From NCBI GenBank assembly GCA_013911065.1, contig JACERV010000007.1, forward strand, positions 96,236-160,235: a DNA stretch of 64,000 nt, read 5' to 3'. Numbering within the stretch: position 1 is the first letter of the stretch; the number at the start of each line of letters is the position of its first letter. Position numbers and translations under genes: made by a program. The notes below the pieces were generated by a model. It was given only the letters and a program-made list of their open reading frames with translations, made no database searches and had not been told where the DNA came from. This DNA comes from Ruminococcus sp. (GTDB lineage Bacteria; Bacillota; Clostridia; Lachnospirales; Lachnospiraceae). Positions 33,025-42,039 of the stretch are shown here, one piece after another.

Positions 33025-33777
33025 CTATAACGGACCTAATTGAGACACAATTTTTCCGGTCAACTGGTCGTACATTTTTAGAACCTGTGCATTACTCTGC
33101 AATATCCTCTGGCTGCTCATCATCTCTGTCATCTCTTTTACAGTGTCTACATTTGAATACTCCAGCGCCTTATGGATAACCGCAGCATTGACGGCATTCC
33201 CCTGTGCATTAGCCGTAAATGTACCGTCCGCTCCTCTTGTCAGCTGTTCATCCTTATTCTGGAAATCTACAACCGAAAGTCTGCCCAGATAAGTATTTCC
33301 ATTTTCAGTATAGATGTTTCCTGTGGAATCAGCAACAACTTTGTCGGTGCCCAGATAAATAGGCCCATTTACACCAAGTACCCTTCCCACGCCCTGCAGA
33401 CAAAGATAACCGGCATCATCAAGAGAAAAGGAACCATTTCTTGTATATACCGTACCATCGGCTCCCTGTACACTGAAAAACCCATCAGAGTCCAGTGCAA
33501 AATCCAGGCTGCTGGTTGTACTTTTATATCCGGCCTTCGTATAATCTGTGTAATTGCGGTCTGCAGTCACAATACGGTTCATATATCCTATAGGCACAGG
33601 ATTGCTCTTGTCCTTATTCCCGCTTCTGTAAATAAGCTCCTCCTGGAATGTTTTTGACACAAACTTCTCACTTTTATAACCGCTTGTAGAAACATTTGTC
33701 ATATTATTACTGATGACATTCAGGTTTCTTGTCTGTGTCAGCATACCGGATGTCAGATTATAAAATCCCTGAAACAT
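33025..33777 (-). CDS. flhO: Flagellar rod/hook-basal body protein (FlhO/FlgG type)
   Basis: 250 residues from the ATG at 33777, preceded by AGGAGG with a 6-base gap; upstream in-frame ATGs would lie inside sigD. N-terminus FYNLTSGMLTQTRNLNVISN followed by NMTNVSTSGYKSEKF, and C-terminus SNVDTVKEMTEMMSSQRILQ. It overlaps the sigD 3' end by 20 bases. It likely forms the proximal/distal rod with the next gene. Confidence 0.88.
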   Translation of the reverse strand: MFQGFYNLTSGMLTQTRNLNVISNNMTNVSTSGYKSEKFVSKTFQEELIYRSGNKDKSNPVPIGYMNRIVTADRNYTDYTKAGYKSTTSSLDFALDSDGFFSVQGADGTVYTRNGSFSLDDAGYLCLQGVGRVLGVNGPIYLGTDKVVADSTGNIYTENGNTYLGRLSVVDFQNKDEQLTRGADGTFTANAQGNAVNAAVIHKALEYSNVDTVKEMTEMMSSQRILQSNAQVLKMYDQLTGKIVSQLGPL

Positions 33778-34585
33778 ACGATTCCTCCTTTTTTTCACTT
33801 CCATTGCTTTTTTCTATGTATTCTCTAAGTTTCCCGACTGCGCTTGCATGTATCTGGGATACTCTTGGTTCGCTTACATTTATTATCGACGCAATCTGCT
33901 TCATATTTAATTCTTCTACGTAATATAAAGAAATCACTATTTGTTCTTTTTCTTTCAGGGAGCGTATTGCTTCCGCGAGGGTGTTCTTGAACTCTTGTTC
34001 CATGAACCGCTCTTCCGGCTGCTCATCTTTCTTGTCAGAAGGTATCTGGACTGCCCTGTACCGCTCACTCGTCTCTTCCAGAATCATATCCAAAGACAAA
34101 ATCGAAGACAAATTTGCCTTTCCCATTACACTTCTGATTTTCTGAGGTTCCATTTCCATGCGTTCTGCCAGCTCTTCCACTGAAGGGGGCCTCCCATGTT
34201 CCGAATAGAACTTTGAAGACACTTCATTGATATCCCTCAGGTTTTTCCGGACTGTACGCGGAACCCAGTCCTGTTTTCTGGCAATGTCAATAATCATTCC
34301 CCGGATTCGTCTTGATGCATAAGTTTCAAATTTGGCATTTTTATCCGCATCAAATTTATCAATGGCAGTCATCAGCATCAGAACACCTTCGTTCACGATA
34401 TCTTCCATCTGCGTAAATCCAACATAAACATCTCTCATCTGTATGGCAATACTTTTCACAATATAGAGGTATCGAAGCGCCAATTCCTTCTTAATCTCAA
34501 GTTCGCCTGTTTTCTGGTAAAGTGTGAGAAGTTCTTCATTTGTATAGTCGGTCAGCACTTTGCTTTGTTCTTTTGTTTCTCCCAT
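33758..34585 (-). CDS. sigD: Flagellar sigma factor sigma-28 (SigD/FliA/WhiG)
   Basis: 275 residues. Region 2 contains MEDIVNEGVLMLMTAIDKFD and FETYASRRIRGMIIDIARKQ, with a WVPRTVRKN segment typical of sigma-28. Region 4 has MKQIASIINVSEPRVSQIHA. It directs transcription of late flagellar and chemotaxis genes and is inhibited by FlgM. Five matching promoters are visible in the window. It lies directly after flhA (21 bases), without flhF or flhG between. Confidence 0.96.
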   Translation of the reverse strand: MGETKEQSKVLTDYTNEELLTLYQKTGELEIKKELALRYLYIVKSIAIQMRDVYVGFTQMEDIVNEGVLMLMTAIDKFDADKNAKFETYASRRIRGMIIDIARKQDWVPRTVRKNLRDINEVSSKFYSEHGRPPSVEELAERMEMEPQKIRSVMGKANLSSILSLDMILEETSERYRAVQIPSDKKDEQPEERFMEQEFKNTLAEAIRSLKEKEQIVISLYYVEELNMKQIASIINVSEPRVSQIHASAVGKLREYIEKSNGSEKKEESYVSGIL

Positions 34586-34606
34586 GCCTGTCCCCTTTTT
34601 ATCGCC

Positions 34607-36673
34607 TTATTCCTGTTTGATATTCCCAATTGCCTGAATCTGCACATTATCAGCTATCTCATTGAATGCCAGCACATGTACCGACGGATAGAACTGTTCA
34701 AGCATCTGGTACAAATACACACGGATTACCTGGCTTGTGAGAATGATAATCTCCTGGGATATTTCCTGAAACTTTTTGACTTCCTCACCTACTTGGGTCA
34801 GCACACTCTGCATGACATCCGGGCTTACCGCCAGATAGACACCCTGCTCCCCCTTAGCAAGACACTGGACAAGCGTCTTTTCCAATTCTGCATCCAGGGT
34901 CACTACTCTCATCTGTCCGCCCACACAGAACCTTCTGGTAATTGTTCTTTTGAGCGCTATCCGGATTCTCTCCGTCACCTTTGTGATATCTTCTCCAGGA
35001 ACACTGGTATTTGCAATGGTTTCCAAAATTGTCTCCATCGCCTTGATTGGGATTCCCTCCTTTAACAGATTGACTAATATCTTCTGGAAGTTACCATAGG
35101 ACATTAGGTTGGGCACCACTTCCTCTACAAGGTCCGGCGCTGATTTCTTCAGATTTTCAAGCAGTTGGTTCACTTCCTGCCTGTTCAGCAGTTCATAGGC
35201 ATGCTGTTTAATTGTCTCTGAAAGGTGGGTAATCATAACCGACAGGGGATCAATGACCGTATAGCCGTAAATCTCTGCCATCTCCTTATTTTCAGGCAAT
35301 ATCCACTTACTTGGAATTCCATATGCGGGCTCAATTGTCTCTATACCATCAATCTGTCCGGAAGGAGTGGATGGTTCCAATGCCAGATAGTGATCTACCA
35401 GGATTTCTCCTTTGGCAACTTCTTCCCCTCTTATTTTAATGAGATACTGGTTTGTATTCAGACTGGAACTATCCCGCAGTCTGACCGAAGGAATCACAAA
35501 TCCCATGTCCTGTGCGTATTGTCTGCGGAAAATCACAATACGGTTAATCATCTTACCTCCGCTTGATTCATCCACCAGGGAGATCAGGCTATATCCAAAT
35601 TCCATCTCAATCGGTTCCACCTCAATCAGGGAATAGATATTATTGATGTCTTTATAATACTCTTCTTCTGTCACAGGCGCACTGGACATTTCCGCCGCCT
35701 GCTCCGCGGCCTGCTCCTGGAGAACCACATTTTCTTCTATCTTCCGGCTAAGCCTGTAACCACCAATAATAAGGAAGGCCCCCAGGATTCCCATCTGAAT
35801 CTTCGGCATTCCCGGTACAAGCATCAGGACCAGAAGAACACCGCCTGTTATCATAATCGCCCTGGGCTGGGCAAGAAACTGCTGTGACACATCTTCATTC
35901 AGGCTGCCCTCTGAAACAGCTCTTGTTACAATCATACCGGTTGAGGTGGATATCAAAAGGGCCGGAATCTGAGATACCAGACCGTCTCCTACCGTTGCAA
36001 TGGAATAGACCGAAAGGGCCTGTGAAAGTTCCATTCCTGAAATTAATATACCCATGGCGAAGCCGCCAATCAGGTTAATCACGGTGATGATGATGGACAT
36101 AATCGCATCACCCTTGACAATTTTTGTGGCACCATCCATGGCACCGTAAAAGTCGGCTTCTCTCTGTATTTTGCTTCTTCGTGTCCTGGCTTCCTGCTCA
36201 TTAATCAGCCCGGAGCTTAAGTCTGCATCAATTGCCATCTGCTTACCGGGCATGGCGTCCAACGTAAATCTGGCAGCAACCTCTGCCACACGTTCCGCAC
36301 CCTTCGTAATAACGATAAACTGAACTAATACAATAATGAAGAAAATAATAAATCCAACAATAACATTTCCCCTAAGCACAAAGTCACCAAATGAATGGAT
36401 GACCCGTCCTGCCTCTCCCTGGTTGGACAGAATATTTCTGGTTGAAGAAACATTAATTCCCAGCCTGAAAAGGGTAGTTATCAGCAAAAGTGACGGGAAT
36501 ATAGAAAACTCCAGGGGTTCTTTTATGTTCATACTAATTAAAAGAATAATCATGGATATAGATATGTTTATAATAATCATGACATCCAAAATAAATGGAG
36601 GCATGGGAATAATCAAGAGCAAAACAATGACTATTACGAAAAGAGCCACTGAGTTATTTAACAACCGCTTCAT
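34607..36673 (-). CDS. flhA: Flagellar export gate protein FlhA
   Basis: 688 residues, usual length. Eight or so membrane helices fill the first 330 residues; the FHIPEP-type signature is in the cytoplasmic loop (KGAERVAEVAARFTLDAMPGKQMAID). The C-terminal half is the soluble docking platform for chaperone-substrate complexes. It forms the nonameric ring of the export gate. It follows flhB by three bases. Confidence 0.97.
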   Translation of the reverse strand: MKRLLNNSVALFVIVIVLLLIIPMPPFILDVMIIINISISMIILLISMNIKEPLEFSIFPSLLLITTLFRLGINVSSTRNILSNQGEAGRVIHSFGDFVLRGNVIVGFIIFFIIVLVQFIVITKGAERVAEVAARFTLDAMPGKQMAIDADLSSGLINEQEARTRRSKIQREADFYGAMDGATKIVKGDAIMSIIITVINLIGGFAMGILISGMELSQALSVYSIATVGDGLVSQIPALLISTSTGMIVTRAVSEGSLNEDVSQQFLAQPRAIMITGGVLLVLMLVPGMPKIQMGILGAFLIIGGYRLSRKIEENVVLQEQAAEQAAEMSSAPVTEEEYYKDINNIYSLIEVEPIEMEFGYSLISLVDESSGGKMINRIVIFRRQYAQDMGFVIPSVRLRDSSSLNTNQYLIKIRGEEVAKGEILVDHYLALEPSTPSGQIDGIETIEPAYGIPSKWILPENKEMAEIYGYTVIDPLSVMITHLSETIKQHAYELLNRQEVNQLLENLKKSAPDLVEEVVPNLMSYGNFQKILVNLLKEGIPIKAMETILETIANTSVPGEDITKVTERIRIALKRTITRRFCVGGQMRVVTLDAELEKTLVQCLAKGEQGVYLAVSPDVMQSVLTQVGEEVKKFQEISQEIIILTSQVIRVYLYQMLEQFYPSVHVLAFNEIADNVQIQAIGNIKQE

Positions 36674-36676
36674 GCT

Positions 36677-37738
36677 TTACCTCATCTTCTTGTTCATCTT
36701 ATATACAAATACCAGCACCTCTGCTACTGCACCGTAGTATTCCATCGGTATTTCATGGTTTACCTCTGTCTGTGCATACAGACCTCTGGCAAGAGGTTTA
36801 TCCTCTATGACTGCAACATTGTGTTCCTCTCCGATTCTGACAATCCGCAGGGCAAGCTCATTCTGCCCCTTCGCAACCACAATAGGTGCGTTATTTTTAT
36901 CTGTATCATAAGAGAGTGCAACTGCAAAGTGCGTAGGGTTACGGATAATAACATCTGCCGCCGGAACCGCCTGCATCATTCTCATTCTGGCCCTCTGCCT
37001 CTGTAAATCACGAATCCGCCCTTTAATTTCCGGATTTCCTTCCGTCTGTTTAAATTCTTCTTTTACTTCCTGTTTTGACATACGAATCTTACGCTCATAG
37101 TCCCATCTCTGGAACAAGTAGTCAAAAAGGGCAATTACTGCAAATACCATGGAAACTCTGATAATCATCGTCAGCATCATATCAAACATATAAGTAATTG
37201 AGCCTGTAACTGACATATCCATGGTGCGCATTACCGTTTCTGCATCTGCTTTTAGCAGATTATAAAGAATTACAATAAGTACAATTACTTTTAAAATATT
37301 TTTTACAAGTTCTGTTGCGTTTTTTAATGAAAAAAGCTTTTTTATCCCCTGTATAGGGTTTATTCTGTTGAATTTTGGATAGAAATTTTTTGCGGTGAAA
37401 AGGAATCGTGTCTGAATCCCATGCATAATCACTCCTACGGTCATACAAATAAATGCAAAAGGTAATATTGTCTTTGCAGCTGCCAGCAAAAATTCTCTTC
37501 CATATTCCCCCACATTATTTTGGTTTAATTCATTCACGCTCCCGGCTAATTCCAGAAATCGTTTCATGAACTGCGTAATCGTATTCAAAATATAAGGAGA
37601 CAACTGCTTTAATGCATAAAAAGAGACAAAGACAAACACAATGTTAACAACATCCGTGCTTTGAAAAATATTTCCTTCTTTTCTTTCGTCACGCCTTTTT
37701 TTCGGGGTGGCTTTTTCGGTTTTTGAATCTGCGGCCAA
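36677..37738 (-). CDS. flhB: Flagellar export switch protein FlhB
   Basis: 353 residues, starting at TTG 37738 with GGGAGGG upstream. Four membrane helices precede a cytoplasmic domain with the autocleavage motif NPTH (in IIRNPTHFAVALSYD near residue 270). Cleavage there switches export from rod/hook to filament substrates, with FliK. The C-terminus is complete. A separate small FlhB C-domain paralogue lies at 56427-56711. Confidence 0.96.
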   Translation of the reverse strand: MAADSKTEKATPKKRRDERKEGNIFQSTDVVNIVFVFVSFYALKQLSPYILNTITQFMKRFLELAGSVNELNQNNVGEYGREFLLAAAKTILPFAFICMTVGVIMHGIQTRFLFTAKNFYPKFNRINPIQGIKKLFSLKNATELVKNILKVIVLIVILYNLLKADAETVMRTMDMSVTGSITYMFDMMLTMIIRVSMVFAVIALFDYLFQRWDYERKIRMSKQEVKEEFKQTEGNPEIKGRIRDLQRQRARMRMMQAVPAADVIIRNPTHFAVALSYDTDKNNAPIVVAKGQNELALRIVRIGEEHNVAVIEDKPLARGLYAQTEVNHEIPMEYYGAVAEVLVFVYKMNKKMR

Positions 37739-37756
37739 ACAATATCCCTCCCTTTA

Positions 37757-38527
37757 TTACCCTGCAAGCCTCAATATATCCTGTATTGTCTGCACCATGT
37801 CCGTAATAAGCCTGCTCAGGAAATCCCCTGCCGGTGATATCATGAAAACCATCATAATAATTCCCAATATCACCCTGAGCTGAATGCTTACTACAAAAAG
37901 ATTAATCTGCGGGATAATCCGCATCAAAAGCCCCGTTGCAATTTCCATTAAAAATTCAAATGCTATAATCGGAAATGACAGCTTTACTGCCAAAACGATA
38001 CATTGTATAAATATATTCAGCATGGACTGGGCTGCATCCGTTCCCAGCACAACGCCGGCATAAGGTACAACATTTCCTGATTCAGCCAATATCTTAATCA
38101 GTGCCAGATGCCCGTCAACCGCAAAAAAAAGCAAGAGATAATATATCTGCAGTATATTTCCGGTCATAGCTACCTGTGTGCCGTTCTGTGCATCATACAC
38201 AGTAGACATGGACAATCCCATCTGAAAATCTATCACTGATCCCGCATAAGTAACTACCATGTCGAAAAGCTGCATCACAAATCCTGCCAGATATCCCAAT
38301 GCAAATTCTTTTAACAGGAGTACGCCATACACAATCGCCGATGTGACATCTGCGTCCGGCACCTGTGCGGAAGGGTATACTCCAATAGCAAGTACAAATA
38401 CCAATCCGGTCTTAAATATCGCCGGTATGGTCTTTCTGCCGAGGACAGGGTTCAAAAAAACAAAACCGGACATCCTCATCAGAATCAATGTAAATAACAC
38501 AAACTCCGGTGTGCCTGTCAAAGACAT
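37757..38527 (-). CDS. fliR: Flagellar export gate protein FliR
   Basis: 256 residues with about six hydrophobic helices. The start EFVLFTLILMRMSGFVFLNPV and the middle ALGYLAGFVMQLFDMVVTYA-like segments are typical of FliR. It forms the core export channel with FliP and FliQ. AGGAGG precedes the start. It follows fliQ by 10 bases. Confidence 0.95.
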   Translation of the reverse strand: MSLTGTPEFVLFTLILMRMSGFVFLNPVLGRKTIPAIFKTGLVFVLAIGVYPSAQVPDADVTSAIVYGVLLLKEFALGYLAGFVMQLFDMVVTYAGSVIDFQMGLSMSTVYDAQNGTQVAMTGNILQIYYLLLFFAVDGHLALIKILAESGNVVPYAGVVLGTDAAQSMLNIFIQCIVLAVKLSFPIIAFEFLMEIATGLLMRIIPQINLFVVSIQLRVILGIIMMVFMISPAGDFLSRLITDMVQTIQDILRLAG

Positions 38528-38537
38528 TTTACTCCTC

Positions 38538-38801
38538 CTAACCTGCTATCAGAAGAAATATCTGCTGAGTAAATTCCTGCAGTGACTTTAACATACTATC
38601 GCCCATCACAACAAGCAGCACGCCTATCACAATCAATTTCGGTACAAATGTCAGCGTCTGCTCATGAATCTGTGTCGCGGCCTGAAGGATGGAAATGGCA
38701 ATCCCCACTACCATACTGATAATTAATATCGGCCCCCCAAGCTTCACAGCCATAACAAACAGCTGATACATCAGGTCCATAATTTCTCCGGTTGTCAGCA
38801 T
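38538..38801 (-). CDS. fliQ: Flagellar export gate protein FliQ
   Basis: 87 residues, standard length, with two membrane helices. The motif ILIISMVVGIAISILQAAT and QIHEQTLTFVPKLI is conserved in the family. It is a peripheral subunit of the FliPQR core. AGGAGG precedes the start. Confidence 0.96.
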   Translation of the reverse strand: MLTTGEIMDLMYQLFVMAVKLGGPILIISMVVGIAISILQAATQIHEQTLTFVPKLIVIGVLLVVMGDSMLKSLQEFTQQIFLLIAG

Positions 38802-38815
38802 CCTTCTTCCTCCTG

Positions 38816-39478
38816 TCAGTAATTAAAGCTTTTTACTATAGTAGAAAATAGCAGCTCCCATCCGTTCAGTGTGACAAATAATAACAGTTTGAACGGTAAT
38901 GCGATGGTTGCAGGGGGCAGCATAATCATTCCCATAGACATCAATGTACTGGATACAATAATATCAATCAGAAGAAATGGAATAAACAACAATAATCCGG
39001 CCATAAATCCCCGTTTTAGTTCGCTGGTCATAAAAGACGGAATAATAACCGTCAGAGGCAAATCGGGAGCTTCCATTGTCTCCTCAATCCCCGCCATATC
39101 TATATACATATTCAGGCTGCTGTTTTCTGTCTGCCTGAGCATAAACTCCTTCATAGGAACCGCTGCCCGCTGCAATGCTTCCTGCTGTGTAATCTCACCA
39201 GTTTTATACGGCTGGTATGCATCTGTATTGATATCCTGAATCACCGGATTCATAATAAATAATGTCAGAAATAATGCAATCCCCGTCAGCACCATATTAG
39301 GCGGTGTCTGTTGTATTCCCAGTGCATTCCTCGTGAAAGAAAGAATAATGATGATTCTGACAAAGGAAGTCATCATGACAACAATAGACGGAAGAAGCAT
39401 TAAAACTGTCATCATGACAATTATTTCCAGGGAAGGGACCTGATCCCCATTTATATTAATTAAAGAATTTGTATCCAT
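38816..39478 (-). CDS. fliP: Flagellar export gate protein FliP
   Basis: 220 residues. The signatures LLPSIVVMMTSFVRIIIILS, ALGIQQTPPN and MLPPATIALPFKLLLFV are all present, with four membrane helices. There is no long cleaved signal peptide, consistent with the short Gram-positive form. It forms the export pore with FliQ and FliR. Confidence 0.96.
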   Translation of the reverse strand: MDTNSLININGDQVPSLEIIVMMTVLMLLPSIVVMMTSFVRIIIILSFTRNALGIQQTPPNMVLTGIALFLTLFIMNPVIQDINTDAYQPYKTGEITQQEALQRAAVPMKEFMLRQTENSSLNMYIDMAGIEETMEAPDLPLTVIIPSFMTSELKRGFMAGLLLFIPFLLIDIIVSSTLMSMGMIMLPPATIALPFKLLLFVTLNGWELLFSTIVKSFNY

Positions 39479-39482
39479 GTAT

Positions 39483-39821
39483 TTACTTCTTTCTTTTTGT
39501 CAGTCTTTCCAACTGCAGTTTAAAATTCGGGATTTCCAAAGAGTCTCCCATACTGTCTTCCAGTTCCTCTAATTCATCAAACTTATCCAGCACGGTAATC
39601 TGAGAAGAGGTCATCCCAAGCAAGAGGTATTTTTTCCCCGCCTGAACAATAACAAGGGTCCCATACTGCCCGACCGGAAGCTGGGACACCATCTTCATAT
39701 ACTGTGTTTTCCCTCTAACTTTTCCTGTCCTTCCAATATGCTTTGAAGAGATGTAGGCCAGATAGAGAATTCCACCAATAATCAGCAAGGAGCCCAGTGC
39801 CGTAGTTATTCCATCAAACAT
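39483..39821 (-). CDS. fliO: FliO-like flagellar biosynthesis protein
   Basis: 112 residues: one N-terminal membrane helix (about 8-28), then a small basic-acidic domain with MKMVSQLPVGQYGTLVIVQAG and KKYLLLGMTSSQITVL, typical of FliO/FliZ proteins. FliO helps assemble FliP. It lies between fliY and fliP as expected. Confidence 0.88.
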   Translation of the reverse strand: MFDGITTALGSLLIIGGILYLAYISSKHIGRTGKVRGKTQYMKMVSQLPVGQYGTLVIVQAGKKYLLLGMTSSQITVLDKFDELEELEDSMGDSLEIPNFKLQLERLTKRKK

Positions 39822-39833
39822 ATGTATACTCCC

Positions 39834-41144
39834 TTATTCAAGCAATGAAATCTCTTCTTTCAGGATCTCTGTGATGCGGATACCAAAATTATCATCCACC
39901 ACTACTACATCCCCTTTTGCGATGCACTGTCCATTGACAAACAAATCTACTTGTTCCCCTGCAAGTTTATCAAGAACTACCAGTGAACCTTTATTCAGAT
40001 CCAAAATATCCTTCACTAGTTTTCTTGTCCGTCCAATCTCCACGGAAACGTCAAGGGGTACTCCCATAATCAATTCCATATTTGCATCCTGCTCCTCCTG
40101 ATCGGGCTGACTGTCCGCGCTTGCAGCTAAATTCGGCCGCGGTGCGGGATTAACCCCTATCTTTTTCGGAGCACGTACCTGCTGCATCTGAGCCTGCATT
40201 TGCTGCATCTGCTGCATTTGCTGGTACATCAAGTTCATCATACCTGCAATAGCATCGGAACTCTGTACATTTACCGGCGCTACCTGATCTGCCATGCTTG
40301 ATGCCTGAACCGGCGCGCTTTGAGGCTCCCCACTCTGTAGCGGGAATACATCTGCCTGTACCTGTCCGTTTGCAGGCTGAAGCCCGGATATATCTGCCTG
40401 TACCTGCCCTGCCGCCTCCTTTGGCCGGGATAAATCTTTCTCTATCTGTTCCAGCGAACTCTCCGGCTGAGGTACATCTGCCTGTACCTGCTCCTGAACT
40501 GCTGTAGCTACAGGAGAAGTTTTCTGTGACTCTTCCTCTATATCAGGAACCCCATCAGAAAAGAATCCGGCAACCAGTTCATGTGCAAGTCCTATAGGCA
40601 TAAGGTTTATAAACTCACTTTTCAGCTTGTCCGCAATCTGAATTGTAAATCCAATCACAACCATCATTCCGTCGTCTTCAAAATACTTCTCTTTAAACTG
40701 GTCTGCGCTTGTAACCTCAAAGGATTGAGGAGTCGAAATATTTACTGTTCTTCCCAGTAATTCTGAAAGTGCAGTCGCCGAAGCCCCCATCATCTGATTC
40801 ATAACCTCACAGATGGCACTTATGTTCATTTCATCCAACTCAAAGTCTTCTTCCGCTATCTCCATGCCCATCAGCATTTCAACAATAACCCGCACATCAT
40901 TGCGTTTCAGAATCATTATATTGCTGCCTGTAAGACCTTCTATGTAAACGATTTCTACCCCAACGGCCGGTTCCAGATGGTTGAACTGAAATTCATCCTT
41001 TTTTTGGACCTGAACAACCGGAGTTGTAATATCTACCCGTGCATCCAGCATTGTAGAAATAGCCGTTGCTGAAGCGCCAAGACTAATATTCAGTATTTCT
41101 CCTATGGCGTCTATTTCCATTGAACTTAATTTCTTATTGTCCAT
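39834..41144 (-). CDS. fliY: Flagellar motor switch and CheY-P phosphatase FliY
   Basis: 436 residues. Two CheC-type phosphatase motifs are intact: AIGEILNISLGASATAIS near residue 12 and SAICEVMNQMMGASATAL near residue 108. A low-complexity linker (about 215-330) contains three copies of a QVQADV/I segment and a Gln/Met-rich stretch. The C-terminal 80 residues are a FliN domain (VPLDVSVEIGRTRKLVKDIL). FliY is part of the switch complex with FliM and FliG and dephosphorylates CheY at the motor. Confidence 0.96.
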   Translation of the reverse strand: MDNKKLSSMEIDAIGEILNISLGASATAISTMLDARVDITTPVVQVQKKDEFQFNHLEPAVGVEIVYIEGLTGSNIMILKRNDVRVIVEMLMGMEIAEEDFELDEMNISAICEVMNQMMGASATALSELLGRTVNISTPQSFEVTSADQFKEKYFEDDGMMVVIGFTIQIADKLKSEFINLMPIGLAHELVAGFFSDGVPDIEEESQKTSPVATAVQEQVQADVPQPESSLEQIEKDLSRPKEAAGQVQADISGLQPANGQVQADVFPLQSGEPQSAPVQASSMADQVAPVNVQSSDAIAGMMNLMYQQMQQMQQMQAQMQQVRAPKKIGVNPAPRPNLAASADSQPDQEEQDANMELIMGVPLDVSVEIGRTRKLVKDILDLNKGSLVVLDKLAGEQVDLFVNGQCIAKGDVVVVDDNFGIRITEILKEEISLLE

Positions 41145-41180
41145 TCGTTAACTCTCTTTCCGGCAATGCCAAGCCACTCT

Positions 41181-41615
41181 TTATTTTCCTATTTCTAACG
41201 CCTTCTGTGCCATCTGCTTTACAGCATTAAACGCAGTAATGTTCGCTTCATATGAACGTGTAGCTGCCATTGCATCTGTTGTTTCTTGTACGACATCCAC
41301 ATTGGGCATCCTGACATACCCCTGGTCGTCGGCATCCGGATGTTCCGGGTTGTACACCGCTTTTAACTCTGTAGCATCATCCACGATTGCAGTGGCCTCA
41401 ACTCCGCCAGTTGAAGTTTTTTTGCCCATTGCCTTGTTCAGCACTGCACGGAAGTCATCTTTTGATTCCAAAACCACCAGTTTTCTGCGGTATGGTGTTC
41501 CATCCTCGGTTCTGGTTGTTTCAATATTGGAAATATTTTCTGCTGCAACATCCAGGCGCAGCCTCTGCGCTGTCATGCCAGTCGCACTAATATTCAGAGA
41601 ACTTAAAAAAGACAT
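41181..41615 (-). CDS. flgC: Flagellar basal-body rod protein FlgC (displaced)
   Basis: 144 residues. N-terminus LNISATGMTAQRLRLDVAAE with the rod signature NISNIETT, and C-terminus GYVRMPNVDVVQETTDAMAA followed by RSYEANITAFNAVKQM. FlgC normally follows flgB; here it lies between cheY and fliY, 12 kb away from flgB and fliE. AGGAGGG precedes the start, and the protein looks complete. Confidence 0.94.
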   Translation of the reverse strand: MSFLSSLNISATGMTAQRLRLDVAAENISNIETTRTEDGTPYRRKLVVLESKDDFRAVLNKAMGKKTSTGGVEATAIVDDATELKAVYNPEHPDADDQGYVRMPNVDVVQETTDAMAATRSYEANITAFNAVKQMAQKALEIGK

Positions 41616-41631
41616 AGCGTTCCCTCCTTAA

Positions 41632-41994
41632 CTATTGATCAAGTATTTTTGATACTGTATCCAGGATGCGGGTTGGTTTGAAAGGCTTTACAATAAAATC
41701 CTTTGCCCCTGATTTGATAGCTTCAATAACCATAGTCTCCTGTCCCATTGCAGAACACATAACGACTGTAGCTCCTGCATCATGTGCCTTAATCGCTTTC
41801 AGGCATTCTAATCCGTCCATATTAGGCATTGTGATATCCATCAGCACAAGTTCCGGCTTAATATCCTTATACATCTGCAGCGCTTCTACACCATCACCAG
41901 CCTCACATACATCCGTATATCCTCCTTTTGACAGAGTATCCTTCACCATCATGCGCATGAAAGCCGCATCATCTACTACCATAATCTTTGCCAT
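41632..41994 (-). CDS. cheY: Chemotaxis response regulator CheY
   Basis: 120 residues, a single receiver domain. The acidic pair is VVDDAAF, the phospho-Asp is in LVLMDITMPNMDG near residue 54, the Ser/Thr switch is in VVMCSAMG, and the Lys is in FIVKPF. Phosphorylated by CheA, it binds FliM and FliY to change rotation. Its location between fliM and the flgC/fliY genes fits the fla/che operon. Confidence 0.96.
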   Translation of the reverse strand: MAKIMVVDDAAFMRMMVKDTLSKGGYTDVCEAGDGVEALQMYKDIKPELVLMDITMPNMDGLECLKAIKAHDAGATVVMCSAMGQETMVIEAIKSGAKDFIVKPFKPTRILDTVSKILDQ

Positions 41995-42039
41995 TTGTTT
42001 TTACCTCTTTCTTTGATGATTTTATTTACACAGCAGCAA

